Assembly: GCA_930367215.1 (NCBI GenBank)
Contig: OV884060.1
Span: 10,372,001 to 10,436,000 of the forward strand
From: Pollenia angustigena
Taxonomy: Eukaryota > Arthropoda > Insecta > Diptera > Polleniidae
Reading direction: 5' to 3'
Length of the DNA: 64,000 nt
The position numbers were made by a program, and so were the translations under genes. Below are positions 24,095-34,440 of the stretch, piece by piece. How positions within the stretch are numbered: position 1 is the stretch's first letter; each line of letters starts with the position of its first letter. The notes under the pieces are model-generated. The model made no database searches, was not told the origin of the DNA, and saw only the letters and a list, made by a program, of their open reading frames with translations.

Positions 24095-24770
24095 AAGTAG
24101 AGAAAATCCTTGCCGGTTATGCAGAGATGCTTTAGTTAGCGAAGCCGGTGTTTGTTATACCATAGAGGAAAAATCTTTGAGCTTGGCTATTAAGAGGAGC
24201 TTTACTGGGCGAAGCCAGAGTTCGTTATACGATAGAAAAAAAATCCTTGCACCCGGCCGAAGGCCTGCTATGTAGTGAAGCTTTAGTTAGCGAAGCCAGT
24301 GTTCGTTATACCATAGGGAAGAAAATCCTTGGGCCCGGCCGAAGGCCGGCTATGCAGAGAAGCTTTAGTTAGCGAAGCAGATGTTTGTTATACCATAGAG
24401 GAAAAAATCCTTGCGCCCGGCCGAAAACCGGCAATACAGAGAAGCTTTAGTTAGCGAAGCCGGTGTTTGTTATACCATAGAGGAATAAATCGTTGCGCCC
24501 GGCCGAAGGCCGGCTATACAGAGAAGATTTAGTTAGCGAAGTCAGTGTTCGTTATACCAAAGAGAAGAAAAGCCTTTCACCCGGCCGAAGGCCCGCTATA
24601 CAGAGAAGCTTTAGTTAGCGAAGCCAGTGTTCGTTATACCATAGATAAGAAAATCCTTGGGCCCGGCCGAAGGCCGGCTATAACGCGAAGCTTTAGTATG
24701 CAAAGCCACTGTTCGTTAAACCATAGAGAAAAAAATCCTTGCGCATGGCCGAAAGCCCAACCATGCTATC
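24095..24770. repeat. Tandem array of a GC-rich 82-bp unit
   Basis: About nine units with the landmark GTTATACCATAGAG near 24154, 24224, 24304, 24387, 24468, 24550, 24633 and 24714; successive spacings are 70, 80, 83, 81, 82, 83 and 81. Each unit holds GCGCCCGGCCGAAGGCCGGC, then AGAGAAGCTTTAGTTAGCGA, then AGCCGGTGTTTG. It is strikingly GC-rich for this window and contains inverted words (GGCCGAAGGCC; CCGGCT...AGCCGG). Related units occur at 38863-39060 and 50690-50775. Short frames crossing it are repeat translations. Confidence 0.9.
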
Positions 24771-24839
24771 AATCGTACGATTTTTAAAACTGAAAATGTT
24801 TAATGTAACTTTCTTTGTGTGCTTTTTTGGGTTCAAATT

Positions 24840-25040
24840 CATTATAAATTTTGAGGTGATTTCTCATAATGAAGAGTAACCCCTAAGTTAGGGTCATATT
24901 TAATTTTAATTTTAGGGTTATTTTTTTTCATTTTGTTGGGGTAATTTTTCATTAAAAAAATGGGGCCATATTACATTATGAAATATGGCCCCAAATTTGG
25001 GGTCAATTTTAATTTATTTTTTGGGGCCATATTTCGCATA
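24840..25040. repeat. GGGGCCATATT inverted-repeat block
   Basis: ATGGGGCCATATT, ATATGGCCCC and TGGGGCCATATTTC alternate with TTAGGGTCATATT and GTTGGGGTAATTTTTC in both orientations, so the block can fold on itself. No coding content. I cannot name the family. Confidence 0.55.
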
Positions 25041-27120
25041 TATATATATTTTCTAGAGAATATTGTGTCGACGCCAGTCGGCATTTTTAAAAAAGTATGC
25101 CCTCTTAGCAAATTGTCTTAAAACATGTCTCGTATCAGCAACAGTGCATAGAAAACTAAACGCCCAAATAAGTCAGACAAATGACTTGACAAGCCTATAC
25201 ATTGTTTCCGATTTGTGTTTGCCAATAAACAACACAAACATATTGCGTATAAACATAAATTTTTAATTTTGAGTAAAGAGTGGTTTAAACAACGAGCTGT
25301 TTTGTGGCAAACAATTCAAACAAATTAAAAAAAAATTGAGTTTACGGCTGATAATAATTTCAATGCCTCTTCTTTAACGCATTCACTCTGCAAAGTTTTC
25401 GCTGAAATGATTACATTAAGCACTAGACCCTACAAAAAGTTTGACAAATATCCAACATGTCTGCAAAATATTAAAAATTTTCAATGTTTCAACAAACGTG
25501 CTTCAAATATTTGTCTAAAAAGCAAACACCCCAATAAACCACACAAAATATTTGTACAAACGTATAATTTTGATATGTTTGCCAAGCAATTTGTGTGGTT
25601 TATTTAACCTTCAAGTCTGTTTAGCAAAATTCTGTACAGAAAGTGCAGTCGGCTAAACTAGAAATATGTGTCGCTTTAGATATTTTCTATAGAAAATCGT
25701 GTCATCATGGCAATTCTTCAGAGAAAATCTTATTAACTTGCCAAAGAAATTTGTGTCGCTTAGAAATTTTCCATTCGCAAATTGAGTCAGCTTCTGTTTT
25801 TATTAGAGAAAATTGCGCCCCTGATGGTGCAGCGTTTTCAAGCCCCATAAATTAAGCTAATTTTCAGACAACAAAAAAATAAATGAAAACCAAACTTCAG
25901 CTAAATAGTAGGTAGATAAATACTACATGATGAAAAAAAAAGAAAAAAAAAAAATAAAAAAGTTTTCGTTTTTATCTTAAATAAATTAAAAGAAAAATTT
26001 TTTATACGAAAAAAAAACAAAAATAACAACAAAAGTTATTATAAATATTTTTTACACAATTTTATTTTCTTAACATTTCTTAAACATGAACCAGGCCCAA
26101 TTATTCTTTTTTTTTATATTTTCTGCTGTAGACATTGTATTTAATGGTGGTGGTCGTAAGTGTGTCTGTGCAAAAGTATGGTGTAGCAGTGTTTGGGTCT
26201 GGTGTTGTTGGCTGGTGCAAACACGTTGACATTATCAGGCGACAAATCATTGTAATTTTTGAAGACGCCATTATAACACATAAATTATAAAAGAGAGTGT
26301 GTAAGTGCCAGTGTGTGTGTGTGCATAAGAGAAGAAGAGGAAGCCAAGAAAAAAAACTGGCTTAAGTAATAGCATGTGAGTGTGTGTGTGTGTGTGCACA
26401 AATTTTGTTCAACTTGTGTGTATTTTGTTTGTTTGCTTATTTGTATTGTTGTTACTGCTTAAACATGTTTAAAAAGGAAACGGAAGTTGTACTTGCATGA
26501 GCTTATTTTTCATAGCATACTTACAAAGTAGGTGTCATTTTGGCCATGTATTTCTATATTGTGTAAAAATGCTGGTTCAAGTTTGTTTGTGTGTGTGTGT
26601 GCCTGTGTGCATTATGCCTCCTTTTTATTATGTAAACATGAAATTTTATGAAAAGTGTTTGTAAATTCAAAGATAATAGTGTTTTCTTTCTTTCTGCTTG
26701 TCTCAACTCTGGCCTGTGTTTTAAACCATTTTTTAGTCAAAATTTTGTTTGTGGTTAAACAAACATTATTTTGTCGTAAATAAAAGATGTTTATCGTATA
26801 AAATGACAAATGTTTTTATTAAAATTGTTAAACGAAAAATGGCTAAAGAACAAGACAATATTGTCTGTGTTCTCATTTTTAAACAAATTTAGCAAAATCC
26901 CGATACACATGTACAAAATGAATTAATAATTTTTGTTTTTGTAAATGATGGCTTTAATATGCGATAACATCGGATAATGGTTTATGGCATAAAAGAAATT
27001 TTCTTAAATTTCCAAAATATATATGAAATAAGTTGTTTTTATTTATTATACTCATCTTAAACTAGATAATTCTTTAGATAAAAGTTAAGGTTATATTTGG
27101 AATTTAATTAATAAAAAAGT
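25041..27120. other. A/T-rich stretch with decayed minisatellite and TG runs
   Basis: No gene is recognised. There are scattered minisatellite units at 25045-25080 and 25670-25830, poly-A near 25930-25955, and GTGTGTGTGTG runs near 26310, 26380 and 26588. Frames at 25063-25266 and 25407-25607 have no domain I recognise. Confidence 0.45.
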
Positions 27121-27300
27121 TGTGTGCAGTGGTTAGAACTCAAAGATTTTCTGAAGATAGAATGTGGTGATTCTTGAAACATGTAAAAGCAACCCGGGTT
27201 CAAATCTCAGCTCAGCCAAGGAAAAATTATCAATTAATTTTAATAAAATTCCAAGTTGTAAAATTCCTTCCTCAGTAAAAATAACACTGTACAACAAAAT
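27121..27300 (+). repeat. tRNA-related repeat, left outer arm copy
   Basis: The head has GTGGTTAGAAC, TTGAAACATGT, a B-box-like GGGTTCAAATC and CAGCTCAGCC. The body has AAGTTGTAAAATTCCTTCC. The tail common to other copies is missing after about 27290, where it passes into TGTACAACAAAATC. Confidence 0.7.
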
Positions 27301-27431
27301 CAATTTTTTTTCCAAAATTACAAGGTCCGGCCTATAATTTTTGATAGAGGAGACAAAGGAAAAAGACACGTGTATCGGCGTTTCGAAAGTTTACATCTCA
27401 ATTTTATTTGAGGGGGGGTACATTCTTATTG

Positions 27432-28560
27432 TTAATCGGCATAAGAAACGATGTGACCCTTACATTTTAGGTATAAAATGTGTTCAGCAAATTTAAGTAA
27501 AATATTACGGAGAACATTTTTGTGGAATATGTTCAAGGTATTGGTCTTTTTTGTCGTTCTTTTAAAAGCATATTCCAGAGAAAAGCGAACGAATGCTTTT
27601 GCCTTTATAGCGTTCTTCAATGGGTGCGCATGTCTGATGCAATTTTTCACCATGTTCATCAGATTCTGTTGACAACTGGTTCTCAAAGAAGTCCATATGG
27701 GAATTAAGAATTGATTTTTTGTTGACATATGAACGCCTAGTTTTTCAAAAGCTCTAAGCATGGTGTCTACGTATATTCGAGCAGTAGGAGAACGATTTTT
27801 GCCTAAGACATTGTATATCAGTTTCTTAATGCTTTTCCATGCATCAAGCTCAATTTGTGAGAGCATTTCGTTCGATATTCAAACAAATTTTAAGGCTTTC
27901 AACAATAACAGCGACATATACATATGTAGCTTCTTTAATCTTTGCTTTGCTTAATTTTGGAAACATTGTTTTCAGAATATTTGATGCTGATTCATTTGTA
28001 TTCACACATTTAACAAAGTTTTTTACCGCACCAAGTTTGATATGCAATGGGGATAAGAGAATTTTTTCACATGCTGATGAATGATATTGGGCTCTCCCAA
28101 GTGCATAAAAAGCATCCGTACTTAACGTATCCAGCCTGCATACCTGAAAGGAAACTAACAACTTTTAAGTCACAACAGATCCGCCACTTATGGTCTTCAT
28201 ATTTTACGGAGTCCAATATTAATTTTATAGTATCATAGCTTTCTTTAATATTCATTCCATAAGCAATTGGAATAGGATTATCGCTATACAGAAGTACAGC
28301 TTTTAGACTCTTTTTAGATGAATCAATAAATATACGCCAGTCTTCGTCAAATTCATTCATTGCATTCATTATTCCTTTAATATCGTTGCAATAAGCAAAC
28401 GTGTTATCATCGTTTACTGAAAAGAACGGCAGAAAGCTGTCTTGACGCTTACGAAAGCTGGTAACATTGACACCAGGTTCAAGTAGATGAAGACTTTTTA
28501 AGTCTGCAGCTAAAATTGCTGATTTTAACCCCTTAATGGTGTTTTTTTTGCTCTTTTTTA
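27432..28560 (-). pseudogene. Broken unassigned mobile-element protein
   Basis: Three overlapping frames read, in order on the minus strand: near 28500-28380 a LLEPGVNVTSFRKRQ...LPFFS stretch; 28369-28067 with WRIFIDSSKKSLKAVLL, CCDLKVVSFLSGMQAGYVKY and CFLCTWES; 28161-27850 with PLHIKLGAVKNFVK; 27866-27432 with QIELDAWKSIKKL and a run about fixed-length steps to GVHMSTKNQFL. From memory these motifs match a multi-copy, unnamed protein family frequent in insect and cnidarian genomes; I cannot give it a function. The CFLC cysteines could bind metal. Frameshifts at about 28070-28160 and 27850-27866 mean it is not a working gene. Its position between inverted arms suggests a transposase or accessory protein, which is inference. 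Confidence 0.6.
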
Positions 28561-28763
28561 AAAAAAGGACAAAAAACCCATACCTTGAGGAGTTAGAGGC
28601 TTAAAATATTCTAAAAACATATTCTCCGTAACATTTTATATAAATTTGCTGAACACATTTTATACCTAAACTGTAAGGGTCACATCGTTTCTTATGCCGA
28701 TTAACAATAAGAATGTGCCAAGGCTAGGAAACTTTAGCCCCCCCTCAAATAAAATTCAGATGT

Positions 28764-29218
28764 AAACTTTCGAAACGCCGATACACGTGTCTTTTTTTTC
28801 TCTCCTCTATCAAAATTTATAGGCCGGACCTTGTAATTTTGGAAAAAATTGATTTTGTTGTACGGGGTTATTTTTACTGAGGAAGGAATTTTACAACTTG
28901 GAATTTTTTTTAAAATTTATTGATAATTTTTCCTTGGCTGAGCTGAGATTTGAACCCGGGTTGATTTTTACATGTTTCAAGAATCACCAACACAAACTTT
29001 CGAAACAACGATACACGTGTCTTTTTTTTCTCTCCTCTATCAAAATTTATAGGCCGGACCTTGTAATTTTGGAAAAAATTGATTTTGTTGTACGGGGTTA
29101 TTTTTACTGAGGAAGGAATTTTACAACTTGGAATTTTTTTTAAAATTTATTGATAATTTTTCCTTGGCTGAGCTGAGATTTGAACCCGGGTTGATTTTTA
29201 CATGTTTCAAGAATCACC
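28764..29218. repeat. 230-bp tandem duplication in the right arm
   Basis: AAACTTTCGAAAC starts at 28764 and again at 28994. The two units, each running from there through GATACACGTGTC, the B-box complement GAACCCGGGTTG and CATGTTTCAAGAATCACCA, are almost identical. That implies a recent duplication. Minus-strand tRNA-related copies therefore lie at about 28870-28988 and 29100-29263. Confidence 0.85.
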
Positions 29219-29263
29219 ACATTCTATCTTCAGAAAATCTTTGAGTTCTAACCACTGTACACA

Positions 29264-30521
29264 ACTTTTTTTATTTTTTGTGTTGTACAGTGTAATTTTA
29301 TGATGTAATTTTAATGAATATCTGAAATTAAAAAAGTGGTGTACAAATTTTGAATAAACTAGTCTGCGCAAAAAAAAAAAGGAATCGAGCCTTGACACTA
29401 TTTCAGATGATACTTATGTAAAAGGACCTCGTGACTCCAAATATGATATCCGTTTCTTCACCTTTCTTAAACCATTTTTAATATTTTAATAATTTTCACA
29501 TTAATTAACAATAACTTTGTTTTAAATTTTTTAAAAATTCTTTATACTCAATATATCTGCTCCAGGATCTTACCTTTACCTTCTTTTGGGGATCGCTTTT
29601 CTTTTGTGCCCTCAGGCTAAAATTTCTCTTACTAAGGACCAGCAATAATAAGGCACCTTTATGGAAACATTTTTCTAAAACTGAGTTAAGTCTTTAATTA
29701 AAAGCCATTGTTTTAGGATATTCCAAACAATTTTATTTCCATATTTTTTTTTAACGAAAATCAACTTTATAGTTTAACAATTTAATTTACATGGATTCAA
29801 TTCTTAATATTTTTTTTTGTTTTTTTCATATGCCATATTAAAATTTTGGTTATTTTAATTTCAGTTTAATCCATTTTCCAGTGATTTAATAAATTGTTTG
29901 CATTTCTATTGAATTTATCAAAAAAAAAAAAAAAAAAAATATTTTACATTCAATATTTTGTTGTTGCTTCAGATGTCACTCTAAAAATTGTTGCATATTT
30001 TTATATTTTATTATGAAATTTTGTAATTTTTTTTTGTGCTAAAACAACAAAAATTCTAAAATGGCAAAGTATTTAACATTTTACCAACAAATAAAATTGT
30101 GGTTAACCCAAATTTTCACTTTAACCAGAAAATCTGTTAAATACTGTTGAAAAAAATAAATAAAAGGAATATTTGCGAATTTTTCGAACACCAAATATTA
30201 ATAGAATTGAAATAAACGTATTTTTATGTAACAAAATATAGTTAGAGAATAAACGAGTGGGTGCATGTTTTCGTAAATGCCACATGCAACAAATCATACA
30301 AATTGGTTTAATATGACAAGTACATACAGGGTTTTTGGTTTTACAATAATTGTTAAAAACGTGTTTTTTTGTTGTTGAAGAATGTGGTGCCAATAAAATT
30401 CTTAAAAAAAAAACTTTAAAAACGAAAATTTTTTTACAAAATAATGTAGGGAAAGTTTTCTTTATAAAGATTTAAGAGGAAAACTACTTCTTTGGCAAAA
30501 AAGGAACTTGCATTGCAATGG
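29264..30521. other. A/T-rich stretch without a gene
   Basis: No gene or element is recognised. Poly-A lies near 29920-29940. The minus-strand frame at 30121-30393 (HIKPICMICCMWHL) has several cysteines and histidines, but no spacing I can assign to a zinc finger. Confidence 0.4.
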
Positions 30522-30529
30522 TTTTAAAG

Positions 30530-31175
30530 CAGTGATAGCCACTCCATAGCCTCGCGAGGCAGTCAATAATCTTATTTTTCACACAGAAACGGTCGGCAAT
30601 TCAAATGTATACAACAACTTTGTTCGTTTCAAAATATCAGACAATCATCACCCTGTAGTTCATGTGGCTGTCTCCGAGCTGGTTATAATACTAGCCCCTT
30701 TATGACACAACCGAATGCTAGCCATATGACTGGCCACTTTAACAAGGGGATGTCCTACGAGGGGGTAAATTGTCGCTAAGAGGCCACAAAAAGACAGTTC
30801 ATAAGCCGGTTCTTCTCGGCTTACCCTTAGCTGCCTCCTTATACCAACCATAAATCTGCTCTTTTGATTGTGTTGTCATACGTTCTGTTTCTCTCTCATA
30901 AATTTAACAAAATGCTCAATGACATACATTTTTTACTATCCACCATCTGCGACACAACAAGACAGCTAAGTACCAGCACAAAGTGACAGTAAAATTTTCC
31001 ACAGTTTTAGAACCAGTCTTCCGAGTATAGTATCAATGTGGATAACCAGTCTACAGTGTATAGTACTGCCACTTTTGGGGTAAATTGTCACGAAAAAACT
31101 ACAGGGCAGTTTCTGCGACCGCACACAAGCACATAATATCTTTGTGTGCGTGCGTTCGGGGCTTGGTTATCACTG
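30530..31175. mobile_element. hAT-type MITE with 8-bp target duplication
   Basis: An identical 8-bp TTTTAAAG lies at 30522-30529 and 31176-31183. The ends begin CAGTGATAGCCA and, in reverse complement, CAGTGATAACCA. CAGTG-type ends with an 8-bp duplication are diagnostic of the hAT superfamily. It has no transposase. A smaller copy of the same family is at 45822-46009, and comparison shows that 30651-31106 is a later insertion. Confidence 0.9.
30651..31106. mobile_element. MITE with CCCTGTAGTT termini nested in the hAT MITE
   Basis: The ends CCCTGTAGTT and AACTACAGGG are a perfect 10-bp inverted repeat. The related copy at 45822-46009 runs directly from the left flank (CAGACTATCATCA, reverse complement) into the right flank (TCTGCGACCGC) without this block, so it acts as a natural empty site. 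The 456-bp interior has a GGGGGTAAATTGTCGC / GGGGTAAATTGTCAC pair but no gene. Confidence 0.8.
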
Positions 31176-31189
31176 TTTTAAAGCAAAAA

Positions 31190-31830
31190 ATTTTGCATTG
31201 TAAAAATCTTTATAGCCAAAGCAATAAAGTTGTTTTTTGTAGCAAACATTTTCTGAAAATATGTTAATTTTCTATGATACTTTTTAAGAAAATTATTTTT
31301 TTTTTAATCTTTTCAGGCGAAATTATCTATAATTCGAATATTTTTCTATAAAGTTTTTAAATTGATTCTTGGTTACAAATACATTTGTCGCTTAGTTGGG
31401 CACTTTAGAAACACTTGCGTGCTACCAGCTCGGTCTCCGATGTGGCCCATTGTGAATCTGTTTATAGTAAAGAAAATATGATATAAATAATTTATCTGGA
31501 GAATATAAGTCCTAATTAGCCCCCGTCCCCTGCAAATTGCTTCATCATTTATATGTTTATGTATGTTAAGAATTTTTCAGTCCACATTTTAAAGGAATTT
31601 TTTTTAAATATTTAAGGCAAAATAGTTTTATATAAACATCTTTAAGATGAAGATTTGTCGAAAAAATTTATTAAGTGTAAAATTTTGTTCACAAAAACTT
31701 TTAAGGTGAAAGGTTTCCTATAGAAAGATTCAAGACAAAAGTTTATCCATATACATTTTTAAGGCGAAAGGATTAAATTTCTAAGGCAAATTATTGTTTT
31801 ATAATCTTTTATAAGACGTTACGATAAACA
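31190..31830. repeat. Decayed TTTTAAGGCGAAA minisatellite
   Basis: Words TTTTAAGGCGAAAGG, TTTAAGGCAAAATAG, TTTAAGATGAAG and TTTCCTATAGAAAG recur every 40-60 bases. The arrangement matches 33170-33470, so the two stretches may be parts of one array split by the insertion of 31.9-33.2 kb sequence. Confidence 0.6.
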
Positions 31831-31939
31831 CTGCAACCATTTTGCATGGAAAATACTTGGTTTTTTTATAGATTTAAATGTACTCATACAAATTTTTTTT
31901 TAAAGGTTTTTGTTTCATTTTATAAAATCGACTACTTAT

Positions 31940-32880
31940 CTATCTATCTATTCTTCTATATATATATATATAAAACAGGATGTGTGTATGTATGTATGTA
32001 TGTATGTATGCATGTATGTATGCAACGTATGGACTCCAAAACGGCTGGGCCGATTTTGATGAATTTTCAGGGAGTCTTCAGAATATTCAGGCGGGTGACA
32101 CTGTGAAGGCTAATTTTTGATTTTCGGTCTGCGGGCGGAGGGGCGTGGCAAAATCCAATTTTCATATCGCACCACCAATGACATCTATATAATTTGGTCG
32201 ATTTTTTCTTTAAAATGATCGCCATGGTCCAACTAAGATATTTACGAAAATAAAATTTGCCCCGCCCACTTTTTTCGAATTACCTAAAATCAGCAAACGG
32301 CTCCATCGATTTGACAAATTTTTCTTTCAAATGTTCGTATTAATCCATTTTAGGTTTTCATCGAAAGAAAAATTTACCACGCCTACTTTTACGCCCACGT
32401 TTACTATTAAGCGCATAACTTGAGAACGTCTTGACCGATTTGGACGATTTTTTCTTTAAAATGATTGCCATGGCCCAACTTCGGTTTTTACGGAAACAAA
32501 GTTTCGCCCCGCCCACGCTTTTAGATTTACCTAAAATAAAAAACGGCTCCATCGTTTGACTAATTTTTCTTTCAAATGTTCGTATTATTCCATTTCACGT
32601 TTTCATCGAAAGAAAAATGTACCACGCCTACTTTTACGCCCACTTTTTCTATTAAGCGCATAACTTGAGAACGGCTTGACCGATTTAGACGATTTTTTTT
32701 TTTAAAATCATCGCCATGGTCCAACTTAGGTTTTTACGGTAAGAAAATTTTGCCCTGCCCACTTTAACGCCCACTTTTTTCGATTTACCTAAAATTAGAA
32801 AACGGCTTTCAAATGTTCGTATCTTTTTAACGGATTTTCAAAATCGAACGCAAACATATTTCCTTATTTGGACAGGACAA
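31940..32880 (+). repeat. Microsatellite-linked dispersed repeat with 245-bp tandem units
   Basis: It starts with CTATCTATCTAT and TATATATATA, then a TATG microsatellite (31985-32022), then ACTCCAAAACGGCTGGGCCG ATTTTGATG. From about 32150 a unit of roughly 245 bp recurs two to three times, with landmarks AAAACGGCTCCATCG, CTTTCAAATGTTCGTAT, CCACGCCTACTTTTACGCCC and CATAACTTGAGAACG. Mixed microsatellite-plus-body repeats of this kind (mini-me-like) are common in flies; I am not sure of the class. No coding content. Confidence 0.7.
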
Positions 32881-32894
32881 CGTCTGTCTAATGG

Positions 32895-33163
32895 TTTAGT
32901 TGAACTAAACTTGAATTTGCATGTAGTTTAAACTCAACAACTATAAATCAGTATCCCATGTATTGTATGTTGTTAAAAAAATAACATGTGGCAGCACTAA
33001 GATCAATCTTTTCAATTCATATGGTCTGTATTTGTAGTTTAAACGCCCAATTTTATTCGTTTAAAGATGGTTTATATGTTTATTGATTTATAGATTTGTT
33101 GTTTTAAACACATTTCAAACCAAAAAAAGAGTTTAACTTGCTTTGATTTTTGAGCCCTAAGTG
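32895..33163. repeat. Second copy of the 1138-1662 dispersed repeat
   Basis: Shared landmarks are GTAGTTTAAACTCAACA, TGGCAGCACTAAGAT, AATTCATATGGTCTGTATTT and AAACGCCCAATTTTATTCG. It lacks the nested MITE present in the first copy. Confidence 0.65.
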
Positions 33164-33169
33164 AAACAT

Positions 33170-33470
33170 TTTCGGTCAATGTGGAATTTTAAAGATTTTT
33201 CACTAAAATTTTTTTAGGCGAATATATTTCCATAGAAAGCTTTTTATGAAAAACTTTTAGGCGAAATTTTTTTTTTAAATTTTTAGGCGAACATTTTTTT
33301 AAAAATTTTTAAAAGGCGAAAATGTTTCTTATTTAAAAGGACATTTTTTCTTTGAAAAAATTTAATAGGAATTTGTTTCTTTAAAACTTTAAAGCAAAAA
33401 TGTTTCAGCTAAAATTTCATGCAATATATTTCTAAAACATTTTCAATGCAAAAAAAAATCTGAAAACTTA
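33170..33470. repeat. Decayed TTTTTAGGCGAAA minisatellite
   Basis: AAATTTTTTTAGGCGAA, AACTTTTAGGCGAAAT, TTTTTAGGCGAACAT and AAAAGGCGAAAATG follow one another every 30-50 bases. Same style as 31190-31830. Confidence 0.65.
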
Positions 33471-33641
33471 AATTTACATGCATCTACAATACGTTAAGTG
33501 GACAATGCTTTACAGCAGTATCTGTATATAAATCGGCAAAGGAAAAACAGTTGAGAGCACTTGCTTTCTCTGTTTGCCACCTATTTGAACAAAACATACA
33601 CCATTTGAAAGGTATTTATTTACAGAAGTGCACAATATATA

Positions 33642-33714
33642 TTACGGCATTCGATATCGATCGAAATTCCAATTTAAATTGTATTGTAACTTCGATCGAT
33701 ATCGAATACCGTAA
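33642..33714. repeat. Hairpin with 24-bp arms
   Basis: The left arm 33642-33665 (TTACGGCATTCGATATCGAT, then CGAA) and right arm 33691-33714 pair at 23 of 24 positions around a 25-base loop. The arms contain the palindrome TCGATATCGA. It lies inside a short open frame (33551-33814) with no recognisable domain. Confidence 0.8.
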
Positions 33715-33824
33715 TTTGGCCCCTGAGGAGATGAAAACGGTTAAATTCGGTAACCTCATGTCTCCAAAATTAAAAGAGATAAGAAATACTAATGTTTGTT
33801 TATTAGAAAAATAAGCAGACAGAT

Positions 33825-34440
33825 GTCTGGTACTTTTTGGAATTTTGGCACTTTTACAGAGTAAACGGGTATAACCTGTATTTCACAAAATTCGTAATTG
33901 ATTTAAAAAAATACAAATATACATTTGGTACTTTTTCGAAATTTAAACGTTGGAGGGGAGTAATCGTACTTATTTTGGGTACTTTTTTTACTAAATAATG
34001 GGCTTCCACTACAATTTTAAAATTGTTGATACTTCAATGGGGAGAAAAAAAGTATCAAAAAGGGTAAATACGGGAAAATAAATTTCTTTTTTTTACTTTT
34101 CGGTGCTGCATGTTTTGCAATTTCTATAGTATTGAACATAGAAACATCAAATTGTAGGTGCATTAAACATAAAATTAAACATGCAAGGTCGTGAGCAAAT
34201 GAGAATCTGTAAGAGGGATCATTTTGGTACCTTTTCGTGCTTTAACTGGTATTTTTTGAAATTTTTTTAATACTGAACCAAGAAACATTAAATTCAGCTT
34301 GCAGAGGCCAGAGTGATTGTGGAACTATAAGAGGAGATTTTGGTACTTTTTTGTTTTTCAGCTGGTACTTTCTGATTTTTTTTTATATTATTGAACTTAC
34401 AAAATTAAATTAAACATACACGGACTTGAGTGGAATATAA
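33825..34440. repeat. Degenerate GGTACTTTTT tandem repeat
   Basis: TTTTGGTACTTTTT or GGTACCTTTTCG recurs near 33827, 33924, 33979, 34225 and 34340. From 34105 a unit of about 110-130 bp is visible, with TATTGAACATAGAAACATCA, ACTGAACCAAGAAACATTAA and TTGAACTTAC marking successive units. Confidence 0.6.

Larger units (their letters stand above)
27121..29263. mobile_element. Large inverted-repeat element with tRNA-related outer ends
   Basis: The left arm (27121-27515) and right arm (28620-29263) are inverted copies. Outer words GTGGTTAGAACTCAAAGATT and AATCTTTGAGTTCTAACCAC... face each other, and inner words near TATTACGGAGAAC and ATTCTCCGTAAC close the arms. The right arm is longer because a 230-bp segment is duplicated. 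The outermost ~150 bp of each arm is the tRNA-related repeat (B-box-like GGGTTCAAATC). Between the arms, on the minus strand, lie remains of one long protein. The size and layout fit a DNA transposon, but I found no target duplication. The tRNA-related parts may be separate insertions copied along with the arms. Confidence 0.75.

Noticed and set aside
24545..24787. 80-codon frame with repeated PGRRPA-like residues
   Set aside because: It is the translation of the 82-bp tandem unit.
30660..30851. 63-codon minus-strand frame in the nested MITE
   Set aside because: It lies inside a non-coding MITE and has no recognisable motif.
33551..33814. 87-codon frame as a small host gene
   Set aside because: It spans the 24-bp hairpin, has no recognisable domain, and lies among repeats.
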